From JAIRVZ01 sp031553755 (lineage in GTDB: Bacteria > Bacteroidota > Bacteroidia > Bacteroidales > Azobacteroidaceae), in the NCBI GenBank assembly GCA_031553755.1, contig JAVBKZ010000020.1:1-48397 (forward strand): a stretch of DNA of 48,397 nucleotides. Direction: 5' to 3'. Made by a program: the position numbers and the translations under genes. Shown piece after piece: positions 1 to 8,206 of the stretch (position 1 is its first letter; each line of letters starts with the position of its first letter). Below the pieces are notes generated by a model. That model saw only the letters and a list, made by a program, of their open reading frames with translations. It was not told the DNA's origin and searched no databases.

Positions 1-1168
1 ACCTGTCTCCCGCCCCAAAATCATCCCCTATATTAATCCTTAACTCCGAACAGTCTTTCGCCTTATTATAGCGGGAAACCCAAACATCGTCATAATTTTC
101 GAACCATCCGAAATCAAGTTTGCCTACATAGCCCACAGGAATATTTTCATGGCCCCTGTGGCGTCCTATCTGAAGGTTACCGTCTATCAATTGGGTTCCA
201 ACAACTTCAAACTTTTGTGTTGGGGTTGATGTGCCTATACCCACATTGCCATTATTAATAACCAAATGTTTGTTGGTAGTAGTCCCGAATTCGGCATTGC
301 CGTTGACAAGCATAGTGCCGTTTACATGTAAAGTAGCTAAGGGGGAAACAACCCCTATACCTACACGTCCGTTTGCGCGGGGTGAGGATACCGGATAACC
401 GCCTGTTGTTTGTTGTATGCCTGTCCCATAAAGCACATTGCCGATATTGAATGCATTGGTGGTACCTCCCGGAAGGGTTGTGCCGTTACCCAATATGATA
501 TTGTTGTTCCCTATTTTATTGGAACTCGACACGCTGCGGCCCGCGTTTTCACCGATCAGGATTGAATAAGAGAAATTACTGTAGGCTCCGGCTTCGTAAC
601 CGATAAATATGCCTTTGGAAACACTACTGGATTGGTATCCTGCCCTGGGCGCTATGAAACATGAATGGGTGGTATTTTGGGCGTTTTCACCCGCGCTTCC
701 ACCGATAAAGACAACTCCATCGGATGATGTTGTTTTTTTACCGGCATACCTCCCTATAAAAATAGCCCCTGTATTCTCTCCCGTAGCTTCCCTCCCGGCT
801 TCATAACCGATATAATTATTGTGTCCGCCTAAAGCTTGGTAACCGGCACAATGGCCAATGTAATTGTTGTAACCATTTTCCGAAACTGCGCCATTTCCGG
901 CATAATAACCAATCATATTGGAATGGGAAAGAATGCCTGCATTGACGCCAAATGAAATTGAGTTTCCCGAACCCATACCTTTAAGGGAAAGTAGTCCGGT
1001 TGAATTGTTTATTTTTAATCCTTCTCCTACTTTGATTCCTCCCAATACACTGTCGCTCGCGACAGGTAATGTATATTCCTGGGATTTGACTTGGGACACA
1101 CAAAGTAAACTGATAATAACGAATGGAATGAGTCGACGGCTGATGTTGTTTGTGGATGTTAGAGATAT
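1..1168 (-). CDS. Repetitive secreted adhesin / tail-fibre-like protein, 3' end outside window, no ATG start
   Basis: An open frame of about 389 codons runs leftward from just after a TAA at 1169-1171 and leaves the window at base 1, so the C-terminus is missing. It begins with a signal-peptide-like stretch (RRLIPFVIISLLCVSQVKSQ) followed by a mature region. The middle holds repeats of the form IG-x-x-AG (NYIGHCAGYQA, NYIGYEAGREA, IFIGRYAGKK, ILIGENAGRS), which recall the left-handed beta-roll heads of trimeric adhesins and the long tail-fibre-like proteins of Bacteroidota. After that come the phrases GRVGIGVVSPLATLHVNG and NVGIGTSTPTQKFEVVG, typical of proteins that often end in a peptidase S74 chaperone domain. 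Oddly, no ATG, GTG or TTG lies between the upstream stop and the signal peptide; the first in-frame Met is internal. It may use a rare ATA/ATC/ATT start, or be decayed. Function as a surface fibre is inferred. Confidence 0.7.
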   Translation of the reverse strand, partial: MSLTSTNNISRRLIPFVIISLLCVSQVKSQEYTLPVASDSVLGGIKVGEGLKINNSTGLLSLKGMGSGNSISFGVNAGILSHSNMIGYYAGNGAVSENGYNNYIGHCAGYQALGGHNNYIGYEAGREATGENTGAIFIGRYAGKKTTSSDGVVFIGGSAGENAQNTTHSCFIAPRAGYQSSSVSKGIFIGYEAGAYSNFSYSILIGENAGRSVSSSNKIGNNNIILGNGTTLPGGTTNAFNIGNVLYGTGIQQTTGGYPVSSPRANGRVGIGVVSPLATLHVNGTMLVNGNAEFGTTTNKHLVINNGNVGIGTSTPTQKFEVVGTQLIDGNLQIGRHRGHENIPVGYVGKLDFGWFENYDDVWVSRYNKAKDCSELRINIGDDFGAGDR

Positions 1169-1191
1169 TTATTGATATTTGTGGATATTAA

Positions 1192-1221
1192 TAGATATAG
1201 ATATAGATATTGATATTGATT
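1192..1221. repeat. Hexameric low-complexity repeat in the 5' region of the adhesin gene
   Basis: About five units of a 6-bp motif (three TAGATA, then TTGATA and TTGATT) lie between the candidate promoter and the open frame of the adhesin gene, with further GATATT copies down to 1150. The period is a multiple of three, so slippage would change spacing, not frame. Both flanking frames carry stop codons. Confidence 0.6.
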
Positions 1222-1237
1222 GTTGGGGTTTCTTTTG

Positions 1238-1324
1238 CCGTCTGTTTAAATTGACGGTAATTGAACATTTTATGCGGGTGTTAATTTGCAATAAGACAAT
1301 ATGTCTTTTGACGCGGCAAATGTA
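1238..1324 (-). promoter_or_regulatory. Candidate promoter and leader of the adhesin gene
   Basis: The minus strand reads TACATTTG at 1324-1317, matching the Bacteroidota -7 element TAnnTTTG; no good -33 TTTG is seen. Downstream in the leader are two inverted repeats: AAGACA-ATA-TGTCTT (1293-1307) and CCGTC/GACGG (1238-1257) around a TTTAAA core. A short frame starting with ATG at 1266 codes about 26 residues ending in an Ile/Asn/Tyr run and stops at 1188, out of frame with the adhesin. Confidence 0.35.
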
Positions 1325-1422
1325 GTGATAAAAAAAATAAATCCCGCAAGATTTTAAAAAAAGTGATCTTAATGGGCGATTTTTAAAGTGTTGATTTTTA
1401 AGGTTTTAAAAAAATAATTTCT

Positions 1423-2379
1423 TCAGTTTAATCTTTCAATAATTTTTCTTTGATTCTGAAAGAATTCTATCCGTTGTTTTTCTGCGCTGAACGAAATTAA
1501 TGTTGAACTTTTCATCAACATTTTTATCCATGTTTTCATTTCTTCAAATATTTCTTTTCCATCAACAAGAAAGAAACTAACGCCAAAAGGACGAAATGTA
1601 ATCAGGCTAAGATCATCACTCTCCCAAAAAATAAAATCATTATCTATGTGCATGCTTGAAACATATACTGAAAGAGGATTACTATTATTTTGTCCGACAA
1701 TTGTATCTTGTTCCATATCATTCAACAAAGAAAATAATTCTTCTTTCATTTGTTCAAATTCCTTTTCATTTACTAAATTCAATTCTCTGAAATATTTGAT
1801 TTGGCTTATGATAGAAACAAATAAATCTTTACTGTAAATAAAATTGAGGTTTGTTTGTTGAAGTTCTTTTAGAATAGCTTTTTCATTTCGAATAAGTTTT
1901 GGAGAAATCTCAAATTCAGATAATTTTAGGAACCGGGATTGTGAATTAAGTTGATATAACCATTTGAATAAACGAAATTTAGATAATAATTCATACCTGT
2001 ACAGATAAAGAATCGAAATATTACTATTAATAGAAGTTGCTATGTGTTTATTTTGTATTCGTAATCTATGGGCTAAATCATAAACTGTATTTTGCCATTT
2101 TTCGCAATCTTCCATGAAAGAATTTTCCTTGATTGAAGACATCCGGCTTGTATAAAAACCCTTTCTATTTTCTTTGTTGTTTAATTCATCTAATGAAATA
2201 TTCATTTCCTGGGCAATTTTTAAGACTTCACCGAAAGAAAAATCGATTTCTCCCCTCAAACGTCTGTATGCCGCCTCTTTACTCATAGGAATGATACCTA
2301 TCAATGTATCGACCGTATTATGTCCTTCGGGTGTTTTTTGTTTTACCTGCCGTATGAATTCATTAAAAATATATTTCAT
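1423..2379 (-). CDS. HTH-type regulator-like protein, second of a paralogous pair
   Basis: A 318-residue soluble protein without signal peptide or membrane segment. The first 60 residues hold a helix-turn-helix-like segment, MSKEAAYRRLRGEIDFSFGE followed by KIAQEMNISLDEL, resembling BetR/XRE-like DNA-binding regions in Bacteroidota. The remaining 250 residues are helical-looking and Lys/Leu-rich, with a conserved FRLFKWLYQ segment, EFEQMKEELFSLLNDMEQDT, and a C-terminus STLISFSAEKQRIEFFQNQR shared with the neighbour. It is clearly paralogous to the gene at 2363-3367 along its whole length. Its ATG lies inside the end of that gene (17-bp overlap, different frame), so the two are probably translationally coupled. 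The large C-terminal domain is not recognised; a role as transcription factor is inferred from the HTH only. Confidence 0.75.
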   Translation of the reverse strand: MKYIFNEFIRQVKQKTPEGHNTVDTLIGIIPMSKEAAYRRLRGEIDFSFGEVLKIAQEMNISLDELNNKENRKGFYTSRMSSIKENSFMEDCEKWQNTVYDLAHRLRIQNKHIATSINSNISILYLYRYELLSKFRLFKWLYQLNSQSRFLKLSEFEISPKLIRNEKAILKELQQTNLNFIYSKDLFVSIISQIKYFRELNLVNEKEFEQMKEELFSLLNDMEQDTIVGQNNSNPLSVYVSSMHIDNDFIFWESDDLSLITFRPFGVSFFLVDGKEIFEEMKTWIKMLMKSSTLISFSAEKQRIEFFQNQRKIIERLN

Positions 2380-3367
2380 GTATATTAACTTGATTCGGAT
2401 TTTCTATAAATCTTCGTTGTAAATTAAAAAATTTAATTCTATCTATTTCTCCACTTTTAGATATTAAGGTAGAATATCTCATTAAAGAAGTAATCCATTC
2501 ACAAGTATCTTCACAGATTTCAGGTTCTATAGACGAATAAAAGTTAACACCATAAACATTAATGGAAGAAGCTCTAAAGTTATTTCCTTCTATATAAATA
2601 TAATTAGAATCGGAATAAGTGTTTGAAAGGTAAACCAAAAATTGCGCGCCTGAATTTGTTGTACCTGTAGTAATATCTTGTTCCAAGTCATCAAGCAAAT
2701 AAGATAATTCTTTCAACAACAATTCGAATTCTTCTTTAGACACTAAACCTATTTCATAAAAATACCTCATGTCGCTGATAGCAGGTCCAAAAATATTTCT
2801 TGTCCAAACATAAGTCGTATTTATTTTTTGGGTTTCAAAAAGGTAAGTTTCTTCTAATCGCCTGATATCTTCAGGAACTTTAATCTCTGACAGTTTCAGT
2901 GGGTTCAACGTTTTTCTGCATTGATAAGCCCATTTAAATAACCTGAATTTGCTAATCAAAGGATACTTAAATATGTGAGAATACGGCAATATGTTAGTTG
3001 CGGAATAAATTTTGGCGTCTTTTCCAAGTTGCACATATCTCATTGCGTCCATGATTTGTTGCATTGTTTTAAGATATGCTTTCAAAGGGTCATTCCTGTC
3101 CATACAAACAATGCTGGTAGCGTAAACTCCATCTTCTTTTATCATCAATAATTTATCAAGAGAGATGTTTAGCTTGAGGGCGATTTTTTGGGTCTCTTCC
3201 AACGTTAAAGGAACTTCTCCTCTAAGCCGTCGATAAGCAGACTCTTTTTTCATTGGTAATATTCCACAAAAAAAATCAATTGGAGACATTCCCTCAGGCA
3301 CTCTTCGTTTGATTTCTTGTATTAATCCTTTACCTAAATCATTCATAATTTCCATGAAAAAACACAA
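2363..3367 (-). CDS. HTH-type regulator-like protein, first of a paralogous pair
   Basis: A 334-residue soluble protein. The N-terminus contains PEGMSPIDFFCGILPMKKES then AYRRLRGEVPLTLEE and KIALKLNISLDKLL, a helix-turn-helix-like region almost identical in layout to its partner at 1423-2379 (shared core AYRRLRGE). The C-terminal domain shares SKFRLFKWAYQ, EFELLLKELSYLLDDLEQDI and YSTLISKSGEIDRIKFFNLQR with the partner. The first codon could also be the Met five residues later (MEIMNDLG), which would fit the partner's N-terminus better. The gene overlaps the downstream paralogue by 17 bp. A TATTTTTG -7-like element (3418-3411, minus strand) lies 44 bp upstream. Tandem divergent paralogues could form a heterodimer; this is inference. 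Confidence 0.75.
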   Translation of the reverse strand: MCFFMEIMNDLGKGLIQEIKRRVPEGMSPIDFFCGILPMKKESAYRRLRGEVPLTLEETQKIALKLNISLDKLLMIKEDGVYATSIVCMDRNDPLKAYLKTMQQIMDAMRYVQLGKDAKIYSATNILPYSHIFKYPLISKFRLFKWAYQCRKTLNPLKLSEIKVPEDIRRLEETYLFETQKINTTYVWTRNIFGPAISDMRYFYEIGLVSKEEFELLLKELSYLLDDLEQDITTGTTNSGAQFLVYLSNTYSDSNYIYIEGNNFRASSINVYGVNFYSSIEPEICEDTCEWITSLMRYSTLISKSGEIDRIKFFNLQRRFIENPNQVNIHEIYF

Positions 3368-3410
3368 CTGTATGTATCTTGTGTATTAAGTAATCTATAA
3401 TTACAGCAAA

Positions 3411-3418
3411 CAAAAATA
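3411..3418 (-). promoter_or_regulatory. Candidate -7 promoter element of the HTH pair
   Basis: TATTTTTG on the minus strand fits TAnnTTTG and sits about 45 bp before the start at 3367. There is no clear -33 TTTG at the right distance, and the region is very AT-rich, so chance is possible. Confidence 0.3.
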
Positions 3419-3510
3419 ATCAAATAATAATAAAATCTTAGTTAAGACGAAAAAAATATATCATTTTTTCAATAAAACACTCTGTTTCAACAAGAAAAAA
3501 GTAATTTAAA

Positions 3511-3552
3511 GAAAAAAAACGGATTATACTTAATTTATTTTGTATAATCCGT
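3511..3552 (-). terminator. Rho-independent terminator after asnS
   Basis: A perfect 11-bp inverted repeat (ACGGATTATAC at 3519-3529 with GTATAATCCGT at 3542-3552) is followed, in the minus-strand direction, by a run of eight T (3518-3511). It lies 25 bp after the asnS stop and separates it from the HTH gene pair. Confidence 0.85.
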
Positions 3553-3576
3553 GTACTAAATACTCACTAACAATTA

Positions 3577-4968
3577 TTAAAATTCCGCGTTATTTGGTGT
3601 TCTTGGGAATGGAATCACGTCCCTGATATTTGTCATTCCGGTGATGAATAATATCAACCGTTCGAATCCTAATCCGAATCCGGCATGAGGAGCAGTTCCA
3701 AATTTCCGGGTATCAAGATACCACCATAGGGTTTCTTCTTTCATGTTTAATTCCTTAACGCGATTCATCAGTTTTTCATAATTTTCTTCACGTTGAGAAC
3801 CTCCGATGATTTCACCGATTTTAGGGAATAAAACATCCATAGCTCTTACGGTTTTTCCGTCTTCGTTCTGTTTCATGTAGAACGATTTAATTTCTTTAGG
3901 ATAATCCGTTAATATTACCGGACATTTGAAGTGTTCTTCTACCAAATAGCGTTCGTGTTCCGATTGCAAATCTGCACCCCAAAAAACAGGGAATTCGAAT
4001 TTTTTACCGCTTTCTTCCAATATTTTTACTCCATCTGTATAAGCCAAACGGATAAATTTATTGTTTACAACGAAATTCAAGCGGTCTACTAATTCTTTGT
4101 CGTACATGTTGCAAAGGAAATCAATGTCATCTTTACAGTATTCCAAAGCATATTTAATCAGATATTGCAGAAATTCTTCCGCCAAATCCATATTTTCTTT
4201 GATTTCATAAAATGCCATTTCAGGCTCAATCATCCAAAATTCGGCCAAGTGGCGCGGTGTATTGGAATTTTCAGCCCTGAATGTAGGACCGAAAGTATAG
4301 ATTTCGCCCAAAGCCATCGCTCCCAATTCGCCTTCCAATTGTCCGGAAACAGTAAGATTTGTCATTTTCCCAAAGAAATCTTCTTTGTAGTCAATTTTTC
4401 CTTCTTCTGTTTTGGGTAAATTATTGAGATCGAGAGTTGTAGCCTGAAACATAGACCCTGCACCTTCGGCATCCGAACCGGTCAATATCGGAGTATGAAA
4501 ATAGTAAAAACCTTTGTCATTGAAAAACTTATGAATAGCATAAGCCATGTGGTGACGAATGCGGAAAATAGCGCCGAAAGTGTTAGTCCTTGGACGCAAA
4601 TGGGCGATTTCTCTCAAAAATTCTAATGAATGCCCTTTTTTCTGCAACGGATAAGTTGCCGGGTCTGCAATGCCGTATATTTCAATATCTTGCGCTTGGA
4701 TTTCTGCCGATTGACCTTGGCCTTGCGATTCAACCAACAATCCGGTAACATTTATACACGCGCCTGTTGTGAGCGGTTTCAGGAATTCTTCTCCGAATTT
4801 TTCCGTTTCAACAACTATCTGTATGTTATTTATAGTAGAACCATCGTTTAACGCGATGAAATTAACATTTTTATTTCCTCTACGGGTACGTACCCATCCT
4901 TTTACATTTACAACCGTACCAAAAGACTTACTTTTTAATACTTCTACAATTTTACTTCTACAAACCAT
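3577..4968 (-). CDS. asnS: Asparaginyl-tRNA synthetase
   Basis: Cytoplasmic class IIb aminoacyl-tRNA synthetase that charges tRNA-Asn with asparagine. At 463 residues it has the normal bacterial AsnRS length. The N-terminal ~100 residues form the OB-fold anticodon-binding domain (VNVKGWVRTRRGNKNVNFIAL, split here as GWVRTRR and FIALNDGS). The class II catalytic core follows: motif 2 region with FRAENSNTPRHLAEFWMIEPE and the motif 3 block GFGLGFERLILFITG close to the C-terminus, ending DVIPFPRTPNNAEF. The extended insertion typical of AsnRS over AspRS (HTPILTGSDAEGAGSMFQ) is present. It is the last gene before a strong terminator. The gene upstream, an RluB-like synthase, is separated by 104 bp containing a long inverted repeat, so asnS may have its own promoter. 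Confidence 0.97.
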   Translation of the reverse strand: MVCRSKIVEVLKSKSFGTVVNVKGWVRTRRGNKNVNFIALNDGSTINNIQIVVETEKFGEEFLKPLTTGACINVTGLLVESQGQGQSAEIQAQDIEIYGIADPATYPLQKKGHSLEFLREIAHLRPRTNTFGAIFRIRHHMAYAIHKFFNDKGFYYFHTPILTGSDAEGAGSMFQATTLDLNNLPKTEEGKIDYKEDFFGKMTNLTVSGQLEGELGAMALGEIYTFGPTFRAENSNTPRHLAEFWMIEPEMAFYEIKENMDLAEEFLQYLIKYALEYCKDDIDFLCNMYDKELVDRLNFVVNNKFIRLAYTDGVKILEESGKKFEFPVFWGADLQSEHERYLVEEHFKCPVILTDYPKEIKSFYMKQNEDGKTVRAMDVLFPKIGEIIGGSQREENYEKLMNRVKELNMKEETLWWYLDTRKFGTAPHAGFGLGFERLILFITGMTNIRDVIPFPRTPNNAEF

Positions 4969-4994
4969 AATTTCTAAATGAAAAGTGAAAAACG

Positions 4995-5041
4995 AAAAGT
5001 GAAAAATTAATGAAGTACGTTATTCCTAATTTTTCACTTTT
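4995..5041. terminator. 15-bp inverted repeat between rluB-like gene and asnS
   Basis: AAAAGTGAAAAATTA (4995-5009) and TAATTTTTCACTTTT (5027-5041) are perfect inverted copies with a 17-nt loop. On the minus strand the stem is followed by a T-rich stretch, which suits termination of the rluB-like transcript, though the stem is AT-rich. The arm sequence GAAAAGTGAAAAA also recurs directly next to it at 4980-4993. Confidence 0.55.
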
Positions 5042-5072
5042 CTTTTTAGTTTTTATTTCTGTGATTTTAATT

Positions 5073-6584
5073 TTATTCAAAAGCGCCCATACGCAACATC
5101 GAAACTTCCCTATCGTTCAGATAACGCCATTGACCTCTTTTGAGTTGTTTTTTCGTCAAACCCGCAAAATAAACACGGTCGAGTTTTATAACATGGTATC
5201 CTAATGTTTCGAAAATACGACGAACAATCCGGTTACGTCCTGAATGAATTTCGATACCAATTTGGTCTTTATCATCTTCTGTTACATAACTGATAGCGTC
5301 TGCATGTATTTCCCCGTCTTCTAATTGAATACCTTCGGCTATTTTCTGCATGTCTTCAATGCTGACATTTTTATCTAACCAAACATGATAGATTTTCTTT
5401 TTCAGAAATTGAGGATGTGTTAATTTAGACGCTAAATCGCCATCGTTGGTCAACAAAAGTACTCCTGTTGTATTTCTGTCTAAACGGCCTACCGGAAAGA
5501 TTCTTTCATGACAAGCGTTTTTAACTAAATCCATTACAGTCAATCTTTCTTGCGGATCGTCGGCTGTAGTTACACAATTTTTCGGTTTATTGAGCAATAC
5601 ATATACTTTTTGCTCTAATTTTACCGGCTGGTCGTGGAACATTACTTTATCCGCGCGTTTTACTTTTGTCCCTAATTCGGTAACAACAACATCGTTTACT
5701 TTTACGACACCTGCCTGAATAAATTCGTCGGCCTCTCTACGAGAACAAACACCCGCGTTGGCAAGATATTTATTCAAACGAAGCGGTTCGTTCGGGTCAA
5801 AATTTTCTTCCCTGTATTTGAGTTGTTTTTGGAAACCGTATTTCGATTTGTTATCTCTATTATTTCCGCCACGGTTATCACGGTTACCATAACCGCCACC
5901 GCCTTGAGATCTTCCACCACCATAACTTCCACCGCCACGATTGTCGCGGTTGCCATAACCGCCGCCTTGAGGTCTTCCACCGCCGTAGCTTCCACCGCTA
6001 CGATTGTCGCGGTTGCCATAACCGCCGCCTTGAGGTCTTCCGCCGCCGTAGCTTCCACCGCCACGATTGTCGCGGTTGCCATAACCGCCACCGCCTTGAG
6101 ATCTTCCACCACCATAACTTCCACCGCCACGATTGTCGCGGTTGCCATAACCGCCACGATTGTCGCCATAGTTGTTCGGACGATTTTCGCCGTAATTACT
6201 AGGACGGTCATTTACTTCTCCAACCCGGGCTCTTCTTTTCTTTACAGGAGATATTCCATCTGAGTTTTCAGTATTAAACTCAGCGTTATAAGGTCTTCTG
6301 TTTTCATAAGATGAACCTTGGTTGTTGTCATACGATCTTTGTTGATTGTTATCGTATGATCTTTGAGGTCTGTCATACCTGTTTTGTTGAGAACGACTTT
6401 GATCATATCCTGAATTATTTCCGTAGGATGATTGACGCCGATTATCATATCCCCCTTGTCCTTGACGGTTATATGATCTGCTGTAGTCATTACTATAACC
6501 TTCACGGTTACCAGAATAAGGCCTTCTCTCTCTACTGTCATCGTTTCGATCGTAATAGTTACGATCTTCTCTGTCTGTAGTCAT
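5073..6584 (-). CDS. RsuA/RluB-family 23S rRNA pseudouridine synthase with Gly/Arg/Asn/Tyr-rich N-terminal extension
   Basis: The C-terminal ~240 residues are a complete RluB/RsuA-type enzyme that isomerises uridine to pseudouridine in rRNA. It has an S4 RNA-binding domain (LRLNKYLANAGVCSRREADE) and a catalytic domain with the catalytic Asp in PVGRLDRNTTGVLLLTNDGD, followed by HPQFLKKKIYHVWL and the SGRNRIVRRIFETLGY block. The first ~260 residues are low complexity: RNYYDRNDDSRERRPYSG-type sequence, many Asn/Tyr/Gln, then four 21-22-residue repeats GNRDNRGGGSYGGGR. Such RGG-like tails bind RNA or promote condensates in other proteins; here that is inference. Annotators often call these Bacteroidota genes rluB with a disordered N-terminus. 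It lies 67 bp after purB on the same strand and may be co-transcribed with it. E. coli RluB is much shorter than 503 residues. Confidence 0.92.
   Translation of the reverse strand: MTTDREDRNYYDRNDDSRERRPYSGNREGYSNDYSRSYNRQGQGGYDNRRQSSYGNNSGYDQSRSQQNRYDRPQRSYDNNQQRSYDNNQGSSYENRRPYNAEFNTENSDGISPVKKRRARVGEVNDRPSNYGENRPNNYGDNRGGYGNRDNRGGGSYGGGRSQGGGGYGNRDNRGGGSYGGGRPQGGGYGNRDNRSGGSYGGGRPQGGGYGNRDNRGGGSYGGGRSQGGGGYGNRDNRGGNNRDNKSKYGFQKQLKYREENFDPNEPLRLNKYLANAGVCSRREADEFIQAGVVKVNDVVVTELGTKVKRADKVMFHDQPVKLEQKVYVLLNKPKNCVTTADDPQERLTVMDLVKNACHERIFPVGRLDRNTTGVLLLTNDGDLASKLTHPQFLKKKIYHVWLDKNVSIEDMQKIAEGIQLEDGEIHADAISYVTEDDKDQIGIEIHSGRNRIVRRIFETLGYHVIKLDRVYFAGLTKKQLKRGQWRYLNDREVSMLRMGAFE
5866..6146 (-). 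repeat. In-gene tandem repeat, four 63-66 bp units plus a partial
   Basis: Four near-identical units coding GNRDNRGGGSYGGGR plus SQGGGGY or PQGGGY lie in the order 66, 63, 63, 66 bp, then a partial fifth. Differences are mostly synonymous or one Gly more or less, so unit number should vary between strains without breaking the frame. Confidence 0.85.
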
Positions 6585-6651
6585 TGTTTTGATGAATTGA
6601 ATTAATAATTGTTTTTATTTATAAATAAGTAACCTCACGGTTACAATTGTT

Positions 6652-7998
6652 TTATAGTCCTGTATAATTATGAGGAGTAATAGAAATAAGTTCTTCTTTT
6701 ACAGACTCATTTACATTCAGAGTTTTAACAAACTCACGAATTGATTGTTCCGTAATTTGACTATTCGTACGGGTCAATTCTTTCAATGCTTCATAAGGTT
6801 TAGGATACCCTTCTCTTCTCAAAATAGTTTGTATCCCTTCGGCCACAACAGCCCACGCGCTTTCGAGGTCGGCCGCTATCGCTTTTTCATTCAATAATAA
6901 TTTGCTTAGTCCTTTGAGGATACTTTCTCCTGCTATTATCATATGTGAAAAAGGCATTCCTACATTTCTAAGAACTGTCGAATCAGTTAAATCCCTTTGT
7001 AAGCGGGAAACAGGAAGTTTCGCCGCCAAGTATTCGAGTAGAGCGTTAGCTATGCCTAAATTTCCTTCGGCATTTTCAAAATCAATCGGGTTGACTTTGT
7101 GCGGCATCGCTGAAGATCCGATTTCTCCTTCTTTTATTTTTTGCTTAAAATATTCCATTGAGATGTATTGCCAGAAATCTTTAGACAAATCCAACAAAAT
7201 GGTATTGATTCTTTTCAAAGCATCGAAAAGGGCTGCTAAATTATCATAATTAGAAATTTGAGTAGTCCATTTCTCTCTTTGTAATCCTAACTTATTGGTA
7301 ACAAAATTATCTCCTACTATTTTCCAATCAAATTGAGGGTACGCGACTTTGTGGGCATTGAAATTTCCGGTTGCGCCTCCGAATTTAGCTGAATGGGGAA
7401 TTGTTTTCAATAAGCCCAGCTGTTCTTCAAGCCTGTAAACAAAAACCATCACTTCTTTTCCTAATCTGGTAGGAGAAGCCGGTTGTCCGTGAGTGCGCGC
7501 CAACATCGAAACATCATTCCATTCTTTGGCATATTGTTTCAACGTTTTAATTATATTCCTAAGCATTGGTTCATATTCATTTTCTATCGCGTCTTTAATA
7601 GATAACGGAACCGATGTATTATTTATGTCCTGAGAAGTTAATCCGAAATGAATAAATTCTTTGTATTCTTCTAATTTTAATTCATCGAATTTTTCTTTGA
7701 TAAAATATTCAACTGCTTTTACATCATGGTTTGTCGTTTTTTCTATAGTTTTTACCTTTTGAGCATCTTCTAAAGAAAAATAAATATATATAGATCGAAG
7801 AGAATTGAATATTTGTTCGTTATTAAGAGTTTGCAACTGTGGCAAAGGCAATTCGCAAAGAGCAATGAAGTATTCTATTTCAACTAAAACTCTATATCTG
7901 ATGAGTGCATATTCAGAAAAATAAACCGCAAGAGCCTCTGTTTTACCGCGATACCTTCCATCAACGGGAGATATAGCTGTCAATGTATTAAGTTTCAT
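6652..7998 (-). CDS. purB: Adenylosuccinate lyase
   Basis: Cytoplasmic enzyme of purine synthesis acting twice: it removes fumarate from SAICAR and from adenylosuccinate. The 448-residue length is typical. The fumarase/aspartase superfamily signature GEIGSSAMPHKVNPIDFENA, holding the mobile catalytic Ser loop, is clear at about residue 285, and the ARTHGQPASPTRLGKE block with its catalytic His is near residue 165. The N-terminus LTAISPVDGRYRGKTEAL is characteristic of the PurB branch that also includes E. coli. A -7-like promoter (TACCTTTG) lies 26 bp before the ATG. The gene is followed by the RluB-like gene after 67 bp that contain a small GTAACC/GGTTAC hairpin (6629-6644). Confidence 0.97.
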   Translation of the reverse strand: MKLNTLTAISPVDGRYRGKTEALAVYFSEYALIRYRVLVEIEYFIALCELPLPQLQTLNNEQIFNSLRSIYIYFSLEDAQKVKTIEKTTNHDVKAVEYFIKEKFDELKLEEYKEFIHFGLTSQDINNTSVPLSIKDAIENEYEPMLRNIIKTLKQYAKEWNDVSMLARTHGQPASPTRLGKEVMVFVYRLEEQLGLLKTIPHSAKFGGATGNFNAHKVAYPQFDWKIVGDNFVTNKLGLQREKWTTQISNYDNLAALFDALKRINTILLDLSKDFWQYISMEYFKQKIKEGEIGSSAMPHKVNPIDFENAEGNLGIANALLEYLAAKLPVSRLQRDLTDSTVLRNVGMPFSHMIIAGESILKGLSKLLLNEKAIAADLESAWAVVAEGIQTILRREGYPKPYEALKELTRTNSQITEQSIREFVKTLNVNESVKEELISITPHNYTGL

Positions 7999-8023
7999 AA
8001 GTGTATACTAAATTTCACTGGTG

Positions 8024-8031
8024 CAAAGGTA
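8024..8031 (-). promoter_or_regulatory. Candidate -7 promoter element of purB
   Basis: The minus strand reads TACCTTTG, a match to TAnnTTTG identical to the elements before hydA and the 21903 gene. It lies 26 bp upstream of the purB ATG, a short leader. The -33 box is poor. Confidence 0.5.
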
Positions 8032-8141
8032 ATTAAAACAAATGAATTGTCTACAGAAAACAAATAAAGTTTATCTAAAGTTTTGTTTTTTTAATTTATC
8101 TATAAACATTTGAATCCTTTGGATTCTATATTCTTAAAAAT

Positions 8142-8183
8142 AAAAAAAAAGGTTACCCATGAGAATTCCGATGGATAACCTTT
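8142..8183 (-). terminator. Rho-independent terminator after the GH89 gene
   Basis: AAAGGTTACCCAT (8148-8160) pairs with ATGGATAACCTTT (8171-8183). The single non-Watson-Crick position is a G-U wobble only in the minus-strand RNA, and the T-run (complement of 8142-8150) follows in that direction, so it serves the gene ending at 8207. Confidence 0.85.
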
Positions 8184-8206
8184 GCTTATGAATAAAAAAT
8201 GACCTA

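Noticed and set aside
1192..1266. Phase-variable start of the adhesin via the hexamer repeat
   Set aside because: The repeat unit is 6 bp, so slippage does not change frame, and stops block both the upstream ATG frame and the adhesin frame.
5774..6263. Long open frames on both strands overlapping the pseudouridine synthase repeats
   Set aside because: They are shadows of the Gly/Arg repeats; their products are repetitive Ala/Thr/Val strings with no domain and the enzyme frame is clearly real.
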